Positions 54,608 through 64,000 of a DNA stretch of 64,000 nucleotides are shown here, in pieces. This DNA comes from Wurfbainia villosa (taxonomy: Eukaryota; Streptophyta; Magnoliopsida; Zingiberales; Zingiberaceae): positions 110,845,179 through 110,909,178 of the forward strand of contig CM045996.1 in assembly GCA_025175895.1 (NCBI GenBank). Direction: 5' to 3'. The notes beneath the pieces were generated by a model that ran no database searches, was not told the origin of the DNA, and saw only the letters and a list, made by a program, of their open reading frames with translations. The position numbers and the translations under genes are program-made. How positions within the stretch are numbered: the first letter of the stretch is position 1; each line of letters opens with the position of its first letter.

Positions 54608-56032
54608 TGTTGGTGCAATCGGCCCAGGTCACGATTGACCAGGACTCGAGTTTGACTCGAGTGATGTTTTGATGTTCGATAAAAACATATGACAATGTAA
54701 TTGTCATGGGAAAGTCCAAGTCATGGGTACTTGGCATGGGAAGTTCAAGTGGGACACTTGGCATGGAAAGTCCAAGCATGGGTCTTGGCATGAAAAGTCC
54801 AACATGGGTTGGCAAGGGAAAGTCCAAGCTTGAGTCTTGGCAGTTGAGAAGTCCAAGGGTTTGGTATTGGCGGAGTAAAGTCCAAGCAGGAGTCTTGGCA
54901 GCATAAGTCCAATGATTGGTGGCGTAAAGTCCAAGCGGGAGTCTTGGCAGCATAAGTCCAATGATTGGCGGCGTAAAGTCCAAGCGGAGTCTTGGCGGCG
55001 TAAGTCCAATGTGCCTTGGCAGTGTAGACACCGTTAGCATGACATAGCCGATGGAAGCATCTGAAGGCTAGCGCGATGGATGAACAAGTCATGGATGACT
55101 TGGAGGGATCTGAGAGACGTGAGGCTGATGGAGGTGGCTAGAAGGCTTAGGTCTAGGCTAAGGGTGGTCTAGCAAGTATAGGGGAACCATACTTGGGCTA
55201 AAACCTCATGTTTAGTGCCATGTGGTCAACTAGGGTTTATTGCGGGTTGTGGCCTAGCGATCATTGCGGAGGTGGGAAGTCGTGATGGCTCGGCGATCGT
55301 GATCATGTGATCGATCGTGGTGCTCGAAATCGACCCGCGAGAATGGAGTCGAGACTCGACTGGTCGAGTGAGGACTCCATTAGTCGACTGATGGGTATGA
55401 TCAGTCGACTGATGGTAGATCCGTTGGACTTATCCAGCGTGGATCTAGCCGTTGTCTCACGACAACAGTGGCATCAGTCGACTGATGGTCCCGATCAGTC
55501 GACTGATCAACTTTTTCCAGCACAGGTTGAAGCTTTATAAGGAGCTCGTGATGGAGGAAAATAAGGTGGTTCTTTGAGGCGATTTGGGGCGAGTTGCTGC
55601 TGCAATTCAGGGTCTCCAAGTGCTACTCGATCAACCTAGCGATCAAGCATTCAAGAGCATTTTTAAAGTGTTTTTCTTTACTAGTCTTGCTTTGTATTTC
55701 ATTGTATTTGCTTGTAGCTTTTGATTATTATTGTAATCATTATTGTACGAGGTTTCTCCGCCTCCGGATTGTTCCGAGAAGGAGTGATTTATAGTGGTGT
55801 GTGATTGGCATTGCTAGGGCTTGTTTGAGCCCGATCCGTGGAGTAGGAACCGTGCGGTTCCGAACCACATTACATACTCGTGTTCGTGTGTAATTGTCTA
55901 TTTCGTTATTGTATTATTTCTATTTCCGCTGCGCACTAACGAAATTGCAGAGACGAACACGCAATCAAATTCCATCTACGAACGAGCAAAATGCTATTCA
56001 CCCCCCTCTAGCCATTACAAATATTCCTAACA
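54608..56032 (-). mobile_element. H: solo LTR (Sirevirus-like) inside the integrase of E
   Basis: 1425 bp with TG...CA ends (TGTTGGTGCAATC to ATTCCTAACA). The flanking duplication AAGTA (54603-54607) and AAGTG (56033-56037) differs by one base, and removing H restores the integrase sequence order seen in T2. Read on the plus strand, the end CACCCCCCTCTAGCC matches that of the F LTR. It contains a minisatellite (54705-55020) and ATCAGTCGACTGAT palindromes (55380-55510). The element's own orientation is probably plus by this comparison, so the strand given is tentative. No coding region. Confidence 0.85.
54705..55020. repeat. Minisatellite of AAGTCCAA / TCTTGGCA units in H
   Basis: About ten to twelve imperfect units built on AAGTCCAAGCGGGAGTCTTG and AAGTCCAATGATTGGCGGCG. 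Several units contain CCAAG...CTTGG pairs able to fold. Open frames on both strands across it are repeat artefacts. Confidence 0.88.
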
Positions 56033-57100
56033 AAGTGCATAGCCCCAAAAGGACTTGGGAAGATTCGCATGATTCATCATTGACCTGACCATGTCCAACA
56101 AGGTCCGGTTACACCTCTCAGATACACCATTATGCTGTGGTGTATATGGCGGAGTCCATTGAGACAATATACCATTGTCTCTTAGATAATCAAGAAACTC
56201 TTGACTTAAGTATTCACCACCTCGATCCGATCGAAATATTTTAATACTCTTGTCATGTTGTTTCTCTACTTCATTTCTGAATTCTTTGAACCTTTCAAAG
56301 GCTTCAGACTTGTGTTTCATCAAGAACACATACCCAAACTGTGAGTGATCATCGGTGAAGGTAATGAAGTAGCTATAGCCTCCTAAAGCTTGAGTTGACA
56401 TAGGTCCACATACATCAGTATGTATCAGACCTAGTAACTCTCCCACTCGTTCACCTTTTCCTGAAAAAGGTAACTTAGTCATCTTGCCTTTTAAGCATGA
56501 TTTGCATGTATCGTATGAATCCAATTCAAACGATTCCAGAATTCCACACCGGTGTAATTCGGACATGTGTTTCTTGCTTACATGGCCAAGACGACAATGC
56601 CACATGTAGGAGTCTAATTGATTATCCTTTCAAGCATGCTTGTTGCTCGCTTCGATATTGAAAATGTCACTAGATACGTCCAACGTATAAATGTCATTGC
56701 TCAAAGTTCCAGTTCCATAAAGTACGCCATTCAAAGTTATATAACAACAATTATTACTAAACGTCAAATGGAAACCATTTCTATTTAAGCAGAAAATAGA
56801 AACAATGTTCTTTATTAGAGAAGGAACACAATAGCAATTGTCCAGTTCCAAGACTAGTCCACTAGGGAGCTTCAGCAAATAAGTTCCGATGGCGACCGCA
56901 GCAACCTTTGCTCCATTGCCAACTCACAAATTTGACTCCCCTCTGACGAGTCTTCTTCTATTCCTTAGCCCCTGTATGTCATTACATATATGTGAGCCAC
57001 ACCCAGTATCTAATACCCAAGTGTCTAAGGAAATAGAATGACAATCAATAATGAAGATACCTAAAGAGGATGGGGCATCGGATGCCTTCTTCTTCTTCAT
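56033..57100 (-). pseudogene. pol: pol pseudogene of E: protease, pre-integrase and integrase core
   Basis: Protease WVLDTGCGSHICND lies near 57030-56980. A frame break near 56924 follows. 56878-56630 holds the region between protease and pre-integrase. 56605-56027 is open from MWHCRLGHVSKKHMSEL through CKSCLKGKM, HTDVCGPM, FTDDHSQFGYVF, FRSDRGGEYLS and TPQHNGVSERCNRTLLDMV. The integrase D,D,E residues and the GAG-pre-integrase His/Cys set are intact. It ends at H, after SFWGYAL. This is the best-preserved family II integrase in the window. Confidence 0.92.
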
Positions 57101-57874
57101 GGACTCAAGATAAATTTTGAAGTTTCTTCGCCAGTGGCCTTCCTTGCCACAGTGATGGCAAGTGCCCTTTTGTGCTGGTTCTACCTTCTTTGCCTTCTTG
57201 TTCTTCCCTTTCTTCTGTTCTTTTGCCTTCCTCTTAGAACCTTTCTTTGAGGAATCAACTAACAGAACCGCCTTCTCCTCATGCTTCACAGAAGGCTCCA
57301 CAGTCTTCAGCATATTGAGGAGCTTAGGAATAGTGGATTCCAATTTGTTAATCCGATAGTTCATCACAAATTGTGAGAAACTCTTGGGCAAACAATGCAT
57401 AATTAAGTCAATACTTAATTCATGATCCATCACAAACCCGAGGGTGGCTAGCCGCTCGATGTACCCGTTCATCTTTAGCACAAACTACACTACAGACGAA
57501 CCTTCTTGCATCTTCGTGGTGAAGAGGAGTCTGGAGACTTCGAACCTTTCGGATCTCGCTTGCTCATCAAACAACTCATGAAGATGGAAGACCATGGTAT
57601 TAACATCCATATGCTCATGCTGTTTTTGCAGCTCAGGTACCATCGCCGCTAGCATGATGCAACTCGCCAGCTCAGAATCTGCCACATGCTTCTGATAGAC
57701 CAACATTTGGTCTGGAGTTGCATCGTCCTTAGGATGATTGGGAAGAGGCTCTTCAAGGACATATGCTAGCTTTTCCGCCTTGAGAACAATTCTCAGGTTT
57801 CTAAGCTAGTCCAGGAAGTTAGGCCCAGTCAGTTTGTTTGAATCCAAAATAGTGCACAAATTCAAAGACGTCAT
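57101..57874 (-). pseudogene. gag: gag pseudogene of E
   Basis: Starts at ATG 57874 (minus; MTSLNLCTILDSNKLTGPN). A TAG replaces the Trp codon in the conserved DW position near 57808. It continues with MLVYQKHVADSELASCIMLA and ELQKQHEHMD, has another stop near 57485, then FVMDHELSIDLIMHCLPKSF and the Lys-rich linker. The zinc knuckle (57160-57119) reads CHHCGKEGHWRRNF, with the last Cys replaced by Phe. The total of about 250 codons is normal for Copia gag. Two stops and a lost ligand inactivate it. Confidence 0.91.
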
Positions 57875-59142
57875 GATCAATTGATTGACCTAGAAATACA
57901 AAACGAGCATATATGAGAAAATGATTTTAAAATGCATCAATATACATTTATAAATCCCATTCATTTTTCGAATTTCAAAAACCCCAAAATCACTTCGGGA
58001 GATCGTAGGTCCATCTCCGAATGGGCTGATATCCATCATAGATATGAACAACCTTGGAGAGAGTCCAACAAGTCATTCATAACTACGATGGTAGGTATCA
58101 ACTATATCGATTGCATATCACATATATACAACTATCACAATGTGCTATCAACTAATTGAATGCTCACACATACATCGGGTTGTTAACACATTAACAAGTA
58201 TGCATCATATGCATAGCACCCAACTTCACCTCCCTTTACATCGACCTTGGAGAGAGTCCAACAAGTCGATGCTCCAGGTTAAAGCCAACCCATTAATCGA
58301 GAAATAGTTTTAATATGGTTAGAGCCCATTCAACCAATTAGCCCGGTTTGGAGAGAGTCCAACAACCAAAGCTAATGATTGACCTCTGACTCTTACCATA
58401 TTAGTATTAAACTATTCCATGGTTTGAACATGTTCGGGTTCGAGCCGGGCTTGGAGAGAGTCCAACAACCCAAACAAGAAACGGAACTCTGGTTCTAACC
58501 ATATTAATGGAAGGTGTAGGCTTTAATATTGAGTTAGGGTTTTTATGTCTCATCCTCTTTGCATACAAATAACTATTATCTACATGGCATGGCATACATC
58601 TACATGTCATGACACGCATGGCATAATGATATGCATCTAATGCAATTACATGGCATACAATTATGTCATGTACAATATTTCCTTATATGTCATAACTATT
58701 TATGGAAATAAAATATGTTTCAGATTTGATTCTCCAAATCAAATCATGATTAAATTAGGAAACAAATTTCCAAATCTAATCACATATTTTATTTGTGGAA
58801 ATAATTGATTAAGGAAAGTCAATTTAGGAAACCAATTTCCTAAATCAACAAAACTACTTACGGAAATAAAATATTTTAAGATTTGATTTTCCAAATCAAA
58901 TCATGATTAAATTAGGAAAAAAATTTCCAAAATCTAATCAAATATTTTATTTATGGAAAATATTAATTTCCATAAATACTTCCAACTTTCCAAAAGTGGA
59001 AGATTTCCATAAATACTTCTACACTTTTCAAAATTGAAAATTTTCCATAAATACTTCTAACTTTTCAAAAGTAGAAAATTTCCAAAAATATCATTATGAC
59101 TATCGCAAAACAATTTTACGATTATGTCGAAACACAACCTGG
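57875..59142 (-). other. Untranslated leader of E
   Basis: About 1.27 kb, noncoding, collinear with both T2 leaders: hairpin array near gag (58033-58475), CATG-rich part (58560-58680) and AT-rich repeats of the TTTCCAAA and GGAAATAA type next to the primer site. No gene seen. Confidence 0.8.
58033..58480 (-). promoter_or_regulatory. Four-stem-loop leader array of E
   Basis: All four apical cores (TTGGACTCTCTCCAA on the minus strand) are intact at 58054-58068, 58247-58261, 58348-58362 and 58451-58465. Outer stems: 58033-58048 with 58076-58091 (16 positions, one mismatch), CATCGAC/GTCGATG (58239-58245 with 58265-58271), TTAGC/GCTAA (58338-58342 with 58371-58375). Relative to T2 unit 2, stem changes mostly keep pairing: C-G here against U.G there at the end of the CATCGA stem, and A-U here against G.U in the long stem. 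Confidence 0.65.
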
Positions 59143-59156
59143 GCTCTTATACCACT
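59143..59156 (-). other. Primer-binding site of E
   Basis: Minus strand TGGTATAAGAGCCC, one change from TGGTATCAGAGCCC, next to the LTR end. Confidence 0.88.
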
Positions 59157-61380
59157 GTTGGGTTTCCGGCACCGCGGCGAGTATGTGTTCGAACATGTTT
59201 CGTAAACATGTGCACAGCGGAAGAAATAAAAATATAATAAATCTACATTTATTACAACACACACATCACACACATGCATAGTACAACATGTGTAGACATA
59301 ACCGTAAATTTAAATTTTGCAATAAAAGGAAATTTAACTACGTATACCTTACGTATCACGTGTAGCGGGAAAGACATCAACCGGAACGATCCTTGCTAGA
59401 ATCGTCTCTATCCGTATCCACGCCGAGTATCTTCGGGATGACTTCACCAAGTCACGAGCTTCGTCTTCGTACGGGTTACTAGCCTCGTATTGAAGACGAT
59501 GTGATCGAGAGAAGATCGCGATCCAAATCCAAATTCGGATCCAAAAACGAGTCCTCAAAACTCGCTCCTCCGGAGAGGTATTCGTCAACCATTTGATGAA
59601 TCCTTCGTCCTCCACCTATGAGGATTACCGGAGATCGAATCCCCGGCAAGGCTACCACTGTCGGAGCTCCAAATGTCGTCCAAACGATGCTCCGACGAGA
59701 GGGAAACAAGCTGTCTAGAAAACTGGACAGCTTTGGTGGAGGAGTAGGGGCCGGCCAAAAGGAAAGGTGGAAGCTCACCTTATTACCGAACCCAAGGGAG
59801 ATCACCGGAGCTCCTCCGGCAGTAGCTCGACGCTGGCAAGTGGAGAAGATGGCAGCAGCTGGTCGCCGGTTGGAGGAGAAGGGGCGGCGACACTAGGGTT
59901 GGCGCCGACTTCTTCAAAGGGGAGAGGTGGGCGGCAACTCTAGGTTAGGGTTTTTGGATTAGGGCTTAACAAACCCTTAAGCCCTCTTTTATAGAGAACT
60001 AATTCTCTTAATGGTTATTGGATCATAACCATAAGGTCCGTTAACCCGATCCATTAATATAAGTTAAAATAAACCAAACCATGATGGTTTATTTTAAGTT
60101 AAAATGAACCGAACCAACTTTGGTTCATTCGTTTAAAATAAACCAAACCCTTTGGTTTATTCTCCTCCATTGATTTAGAACCAAACTATTTTGGTTCATC
60201 CATTATGTCTTCATAAGACACGGCCCATCCACGCTTCCATTGCGAATGAAACAATTTCATGCTCGCTTCTTGTTTGGTCCAACCAAACCTAGTTTCTCTC
60301 AGTCTGAGAATCTCATTCTCAAGCTCGTTTTAAATCCTTCGAATTATGCTCATTGTGCGTGTGACCAAATAGGTTCTCGATTTATGTTGGTCATCTATAA
60401 TTAACCATTAATTATAGAACGATCATGAGTGGCACCTAGTAGTACATCATGATCCCCAATTAACCGAAAAGATCAACGGTTGATCCAGAACTATTTCTGA
60501 AACCCTTCAGTAGCTCGAATGAATCGTGCCCCATTCCCTTCACTCATCTTATACCCACTTGGTTCAGGACATGGTATATAGTGTCAGTCCCCACTAGGCT
60601 GACTATGTCACACCTAGCCCAAGTATCATTTCCTCGTCCTACGGATTCTAGTTACTCCACATGTATCGAAGAGTACCTTACTCTAAACATGTAATGCTTT
60701 GGCCAAAGACTTTAGTAACAATCCGACGAGAGGCCATGGGTATACATCTCTTCGCAAGGAGTGGTGAATCCTTTATAGGCTATTCAAACACCTTCGATCA
60801 CTTCGACTTATACCCAATCATCCCGGGTCCACATCTCCTCAGAGATGCTTGCTTAAGATGTCAAAGCATAAGTCTTTATGATCAAGATGACTTGAATACC
60901 GCAAGTCAAAGGAACATCACACTTAAGCTACAGTAAGAACTTCATTGGCATATATATATATGCAGATAACCATATGAAGTCTTACGGTTGGTTACTCCAA
61001 TGAACTAGTTACCATAACTAGCATCCACGATTAACTTCGGACATCACAATGTCTCCAGCCAGTGAGAATCAGCTGCTTGGATACACCAGGGAGTATACCT
61101 CGTGCCAGTCTCGACAGAATTGATGGTGTCCAAATCCATCAATTCATCGACTAGGGATAATTCTGATACATCACAATTACACATGTAGAGATACTCACTA
61201 GTTGTGATCCAATCACAAATTCTCTCATGCTGAGTCGTATCGCGGACATTCAGTAAATGAGTTTAAGATCCAATCAAATACATGAAACCATGTATACTCA
61301 AATAGTGAATCTTCATTTATCATATAAATGGTTCATACATAAGACGATTGCCTTAGTACATCTCTCATATATTACTAACA
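59157..61380 (-). repeat. Element E 5' LTR
   Basis: 2224 bp. Minus strand TGTTAGTAATATATGAG to GGAAACCCAACA. TATA box (minus) at 59987-59993. Target copy GTCCT at 61381-61385. Noncoding. Confidence 0.93.
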
Positions 61381-61385
61381 GTCCT

Positions 61386-62157
61386 CAATAAGGAGGCATC
61401 CGTAGGCAACGATCCGACTAAGGCTTCCAGAGGAAGGCCGAAGTCGAAATCGAACAGTCTAAGACTGTCACACAGCATGTCATTATGCATTTTCTGTGTT
61501 AACCTTGCGGTGCAGGTGTCAGGTTAGATTCTCAAGAGTAGCAATCGACTGGAGATTTTAGCAGTCGATTGCCAATGGGATCAGTCGACTAATGTGCACG
61601 AGAAGGACAAAGTTCCACCTCAAGGATAAGATTTACGGATAAGTTTTTATCTAGATCTAGATCTAGATCTAGATCTGAATGAGCTAGGGTTTGGAAAGCT
61701 ATAAAAGAAAGGGTGAGGCACCCCTCATGGTATTAAAAAAAAGGCTCCCAAGGTGCACCTTCAATGTGAAGCTTTCTCTCACAAGCGACAATGTCATAAA
61801 GGCGACCGAACTCCCAATTCTTATCTTTTAAAGTCAGTAAATTTCTTTTAATTGTGTTTATCACTTGCTAAGAGGAGAGGTAGGTTTGTTACCTCTTCAT
61901 CTACAATTTTATTGTAATCGTTTGTCTCTTACCTCCAATGAGGAAGAGATATTTAGTGTTTATCCTTCGGAAGCGATCAAGGATCGCAGGGGCCTTGGAT
62001 TAGCAGCCAGTGCGCTGTGAACCAAGTAAAATTACTTGTGCCTTTGATTGTGTGTTTTCTTTTACTTTCTGCTACACACTTTGATTTTAACTACGAGAAA
62101 AGAAAAGTTTTCCGAACGTTATTCACCCCCCCCCTCTAGCATTTTCTCTATCCTACA
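61386..62157 (+). repeat. F 5' LTR, second part
   Basis: 772 bp ending CTCTAGCATTTTCTCTATCCTACA just before the primer site. Contains GTCGACT/TCGACTGG sites (61545-61590), a CTAGAT hexanucleotide run at 61650-61676 and ACCCCCCCCCCTCTAGC near the end. Noncoding. Confidence 0.84.
61650..61676. repeat. (CTAGAT)n microsatellite
   Basis: About four and a half tandem CTAGAT units within the F LTR. Confidence 0.95.
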
Positions 62158-62159
62158 TT

Positions 62160-62172
62160 TGGAATCAGAGCG
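62160..62172 (+). other. Primer-binding site of F
   Basis: TGGAATCAGAGCG, one mismatch to TGGTATCAGAGC, two bases after the LTR end. Confidence 0.8.
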
Positions 62173-62279
62173 GGAGCGCTCAGATTCGGTACAACCACCT
62201 GTCGAGAATTCTTTTCTTTTGTTTATTTTATTTTAATTATCTCCCACACTACTAATCCAAGACCAAGTCTTGGGAGTTT

Positions 62280-62534
62280 GTGTTTTTGTTTTTAAATGCA
62301 AGTATTGGAAGATCGTTGGCCGAGCTAACCATGGAAGAGCATCCCACAAGGCCTAAAGGTAGCAATGTGAATTTAACCTTTAAATTGCATATTATTTGTT
62401 TTAAGTATAGGGAGAGTGGACACTATAAAAATAAGTGTCCTACTCGTAAGACTCGGATGGCACAACCGGCGACAAAGGAGGCACTAATGCCAAAAGTCTG
62501 GAGGAATAAGGAACACATCATGTTTTTAGTTTAA
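62280..62534 (+). pseudogene. gag: gag remnant of F with zinc knuckle
   Basis: An 84-codon frame whose only recognisable domain is a zinc knuckle at 62397-62438, CFKYRESGHYKNKC, with the second Cys ligand replaced by Tyr. Only about 240 bp separate the primer site from the knuckle, whereas a Copia gag needs about 600-1000 bp there, so the capsid part appears deleted. The Met at 62280 or at about 62332 could start translation. The frame ends at a TAA after the basic segment PTRKTR. Confidence 0.75.
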
Positions 62535-62629
62535 ATAATAATATTTAATTAATCAATATTTAATCAAATTAATAAAAATTAATTAATTCATATTTAATTA
62601 GTTTAAATAATAATATTATTATTGAAGAA

Positions 62630-63420
62630 AATGACCAAATTAATCTTACCTTTGATAAAATTAATCAATATCTTAATCAAATTTTTAGTTTAATCAAGAA
62701 AGGTCTAGATCTAATCAAGAATAAAACCAACCTTGGACTTAATCAGAATATTCAAAGCCTTGATCAGAATAATCAAAACTTAGGACAAAATTATCAAACA
62801 CTAGATTTAATTAATCAAGGTAATTTCGAATTAAAAAATTCTGTTTTGAAAAAATCAACCATAAAAAATTTGAAATTAAATTTAAAAAATTCCAAATCTA
62901 ATCTGTAAAATTCTAATAATCTTATCTTGAAAATTTTTAATAATTCTACTTTGAAAAATTATAATAATCGTATCTTGAAAAATTATAATAATTCTATGTT
63001 GAAAAATTCTAATAATCTTATCTTGAAAAAATTTAATAATTCTAATAATTCTATTTTGAAAAATTCTAATAATCCTATCTTGAAAAGTTCTAATAATTAT
63101 ATTTTGAAAAATTCTAATAATTATATTAAATGTATTTTAAATAATTTAAAATCTAACTTAATTAAGGATTGAATATTAAATAATCAAACTCATAAAATTA
63201 GTTATAATAAAGTATCATTTGATTATACACAAATTAATAATTTTGTAATTAAACCTTCAACTTTTAAAAATTCAACTAATAAATATATAGACTTGGGTCA
63301 CAAGTCTAAGTTAACCAAAAATCAAGACTCTAAAATTTATAAACCTAATTATCATAGAGTACCTTATAACTATGGAACAAATAAAAGTCTACCCAAGAAA
63401 CCAATCACTCCTTCGAATTG
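62630..63420 (+). pseudogene. Asn/Lys-rich gag C-terminal tail of F with 8-residue repeats
   Basis: One frame runs from DQINLTFDKINQYLNQIF to YHRVPYNYGTNKSLPKKP with two internal stops (near 62907 and 63172). The first half looks helical (repeated LNQN, LDQN, LGQN). The second half (62910-63130) repeats an 8-residue unit ILKNSNNX about eight times, coded by a 24-bp unit. I do not recognise the domain. A repeated coiled or disordered tail of a Sirevirus-type Gag is the likeliest reading. Confidence 0.6.
62905..63130 (+). repeat. 24-bp tandem repeat in the F gag tail
   Basis: Units near AATTCTAATAATCTTATCTTGAAA, about nine copies with one 9-bp partial unit. All keep the coding frame except one stop. 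Confidence 0.88.
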
Positions 63421-64000
63421 ATTGAATACGACATGCTCATGATACATATCATTTTAATTAATTATCATGCTTAATTTTGTCATGTCATACATACTAGTCT
63501 CAAATCAACTCTCATAGAATAGTTAGATAGGAAATGATTAATTAATCTTGACAACATAGTATTAGGATGCGGTGAGATGATAGTACGTTAGAGAAATAAA
63601 GTCTCGTGTATCTAGGTTAGATGAGTATCTAACTTAGTGCACTTGGCTAAGTGGAACTAGCTGAAGCTATTTCACCTCATCCTAAACTAGTTAGACTAGG
63701 GCGTAACCCTAAAATGAATTAAGTGTACAATTTCTTAAGTTGGCTTTGTCTAAGGAAGTGATCGTTGTTCCGATCAAAGAAGGTCTCTATGCCTCGCCAT
63801 GACCTGGAAACCCTCTTTTGAAATGATCACTTAACTAACTAAAGGTTAAATCTGAATCTAACCCAAGGTTAATTAATTTCTAAGACATTAAACTTAACTA
63901 AGTAAAATTAAATTCATCTCACAATGCCTATAAGGATAACTTGGTTGATCATGTAGAATGGGTGAGATATTAAGGACAATAAATTGTAAATAGTTTTGAA
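63421..64000 (+). other. Noncoding gag-pol spacer of F (partial)
   Basis: Follows the gag tail. 63660-63960 resembles 34240-34560 of C (ACTAGTTAGAC, GGCTTTGTCT / GACTTTGTCT, AAGAAGGTC, CCTCGCCA, GACCTGG, GGGTGAGAT). No open frame; pol would start just right of the window. Confidence 0.6.

Larger units (their letters stand above)
50572..61380 (-). mobile_element. Element E: Copia family II LTR retrotransposon, minus strand
   Basis: 5' LTR 61380-59157, primer site, leader with hairpin array, gag-pol 57874-52809, PPT, 3' LTR 52793-50572. Target duplication GTCCT on both sides. It is the same family as T2 but better preserved in reading frame. Damage includes a TGG-to-TAG stop early in gag, a solo LTR (H) inside integrase, a stop in RT and an in-frame deletion across the RT/RNase H border. 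The inner 3' LTR end reads TATTAGT where TGTTAGT is expected. Inserted in the F LTR. Confidence 0.94.
50185..64000 (+). mobile_element. Element F: Sirevirus-like Copia, 5' portion, split by E
   Basis: The 5' LTR begins TGTTATTGGTGCAAGG at 50185, is interrupted by E (GTCCT at 50567-50571 and 61381-61385), and ends CTATCCTACA at 62157. A primer site, a short leader, gag remnants with a zinc knuckle and an Asn-rich tail follow. Then comes noncoding sequence similar to the gag-pol spacer of C. The element continues past the window. The LTR without E is 1159 bp. Confidence 0.85.

Noticed and set aside
53865..55040. 391-codon minus-strand frame as one protein
   Set aside because: The first 145 or so codons are the H minisatellite; only the part left of 54607 is real integrase/RT. 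A chance fusion at the insertion.
54608..56032. Insertion in E as a DNA transposon or MITE
   Set aside because: TG...CA ends, a 5-bp duplication, no terminal inverted repeat and an F-like CCCCCCTCTAGC end fit a solo LTR.

Overview
This window is plant nuclear DNA made almost entirely of nested LTR retrotransposons. I found no host gene, no tRNA or rRNA gene and no CRISPR array. The plant origin is inferred from Ty1/Copia polyproteins of plant type, primer sites matching plant initiator-Met tRNA (TGGTATCAGAGC), long LTRs (1.1-3.7 kb) with plant TATA boxes, and heavy C-to-T decay. The species cannot be named from this sequence. Element limits come from TG...CA ends, primer sites (PBS), polypurine tracts (PPT) and 5-bp target-site duplications (TSDs) that I could match by eye.

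Left block (1-34201), all inside the gag-pol spacer of a Sirevirus-like element (C). A gypsy-like LTR (G1, 19433-34201 in three visible pieces) received three insertions. (i) T1 is a minus-strand Copia family I element running off the left edge; its 5' LTR was itself split by T2. T2 (2316-18738, TSD GAATA) is a family II Copia in the form LTR-INT-LTR-INT-LTR. (ii) A is a plus-strand family I Copia (20393-28695, TSD TAACC). (iii) G2 is a 3.67-kb solo LTR related to G1 (29031-32701, TSD AATGA).

Middle block (34202-49278). This is the rest of C: protease and integrase (34881-36322), then RT and RNase H (45243-46742), a 3' region with many PPT-like motifs, and the 3' LTR (47960-49278). C is interrupted by D, a minus-strand family I relative (36323-45237, TSD AGATC) with nearly identical LTRs but most of gag and half of RT deleted.

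Right block (49279-64000). After about 0.9 kb of unassigned AT-rich DNA comes F, a second Sirevirus-like element (50185 to beyond the window). Its 5' LTR is split by E, a minus-strand family II Copia (50572-61380, TSD GTCCT). E's integrase is in turn split by H, a 1.4-kb solo LTR (54608-56032, TSD AAGTG/AAGTA).

All polyproteins are broken by stops, frameshifts or deletions, so the elements are probably dead. D could have moved only with proteins supplied in trans. The most interesting signal is in the untranslated leaders between PBS and gag. Family II carries four stem-loops with an invariant apical hairpin (TTGGA-CTCTC-TCCAA) on four different outer stems. Family I carries an analogous set with a CCATC loop. 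Pairing is preserved between copies by G.U-compatible changes, which suggests a conserved RNA structure, perhaps for genome packaging, dimerisation or translation.
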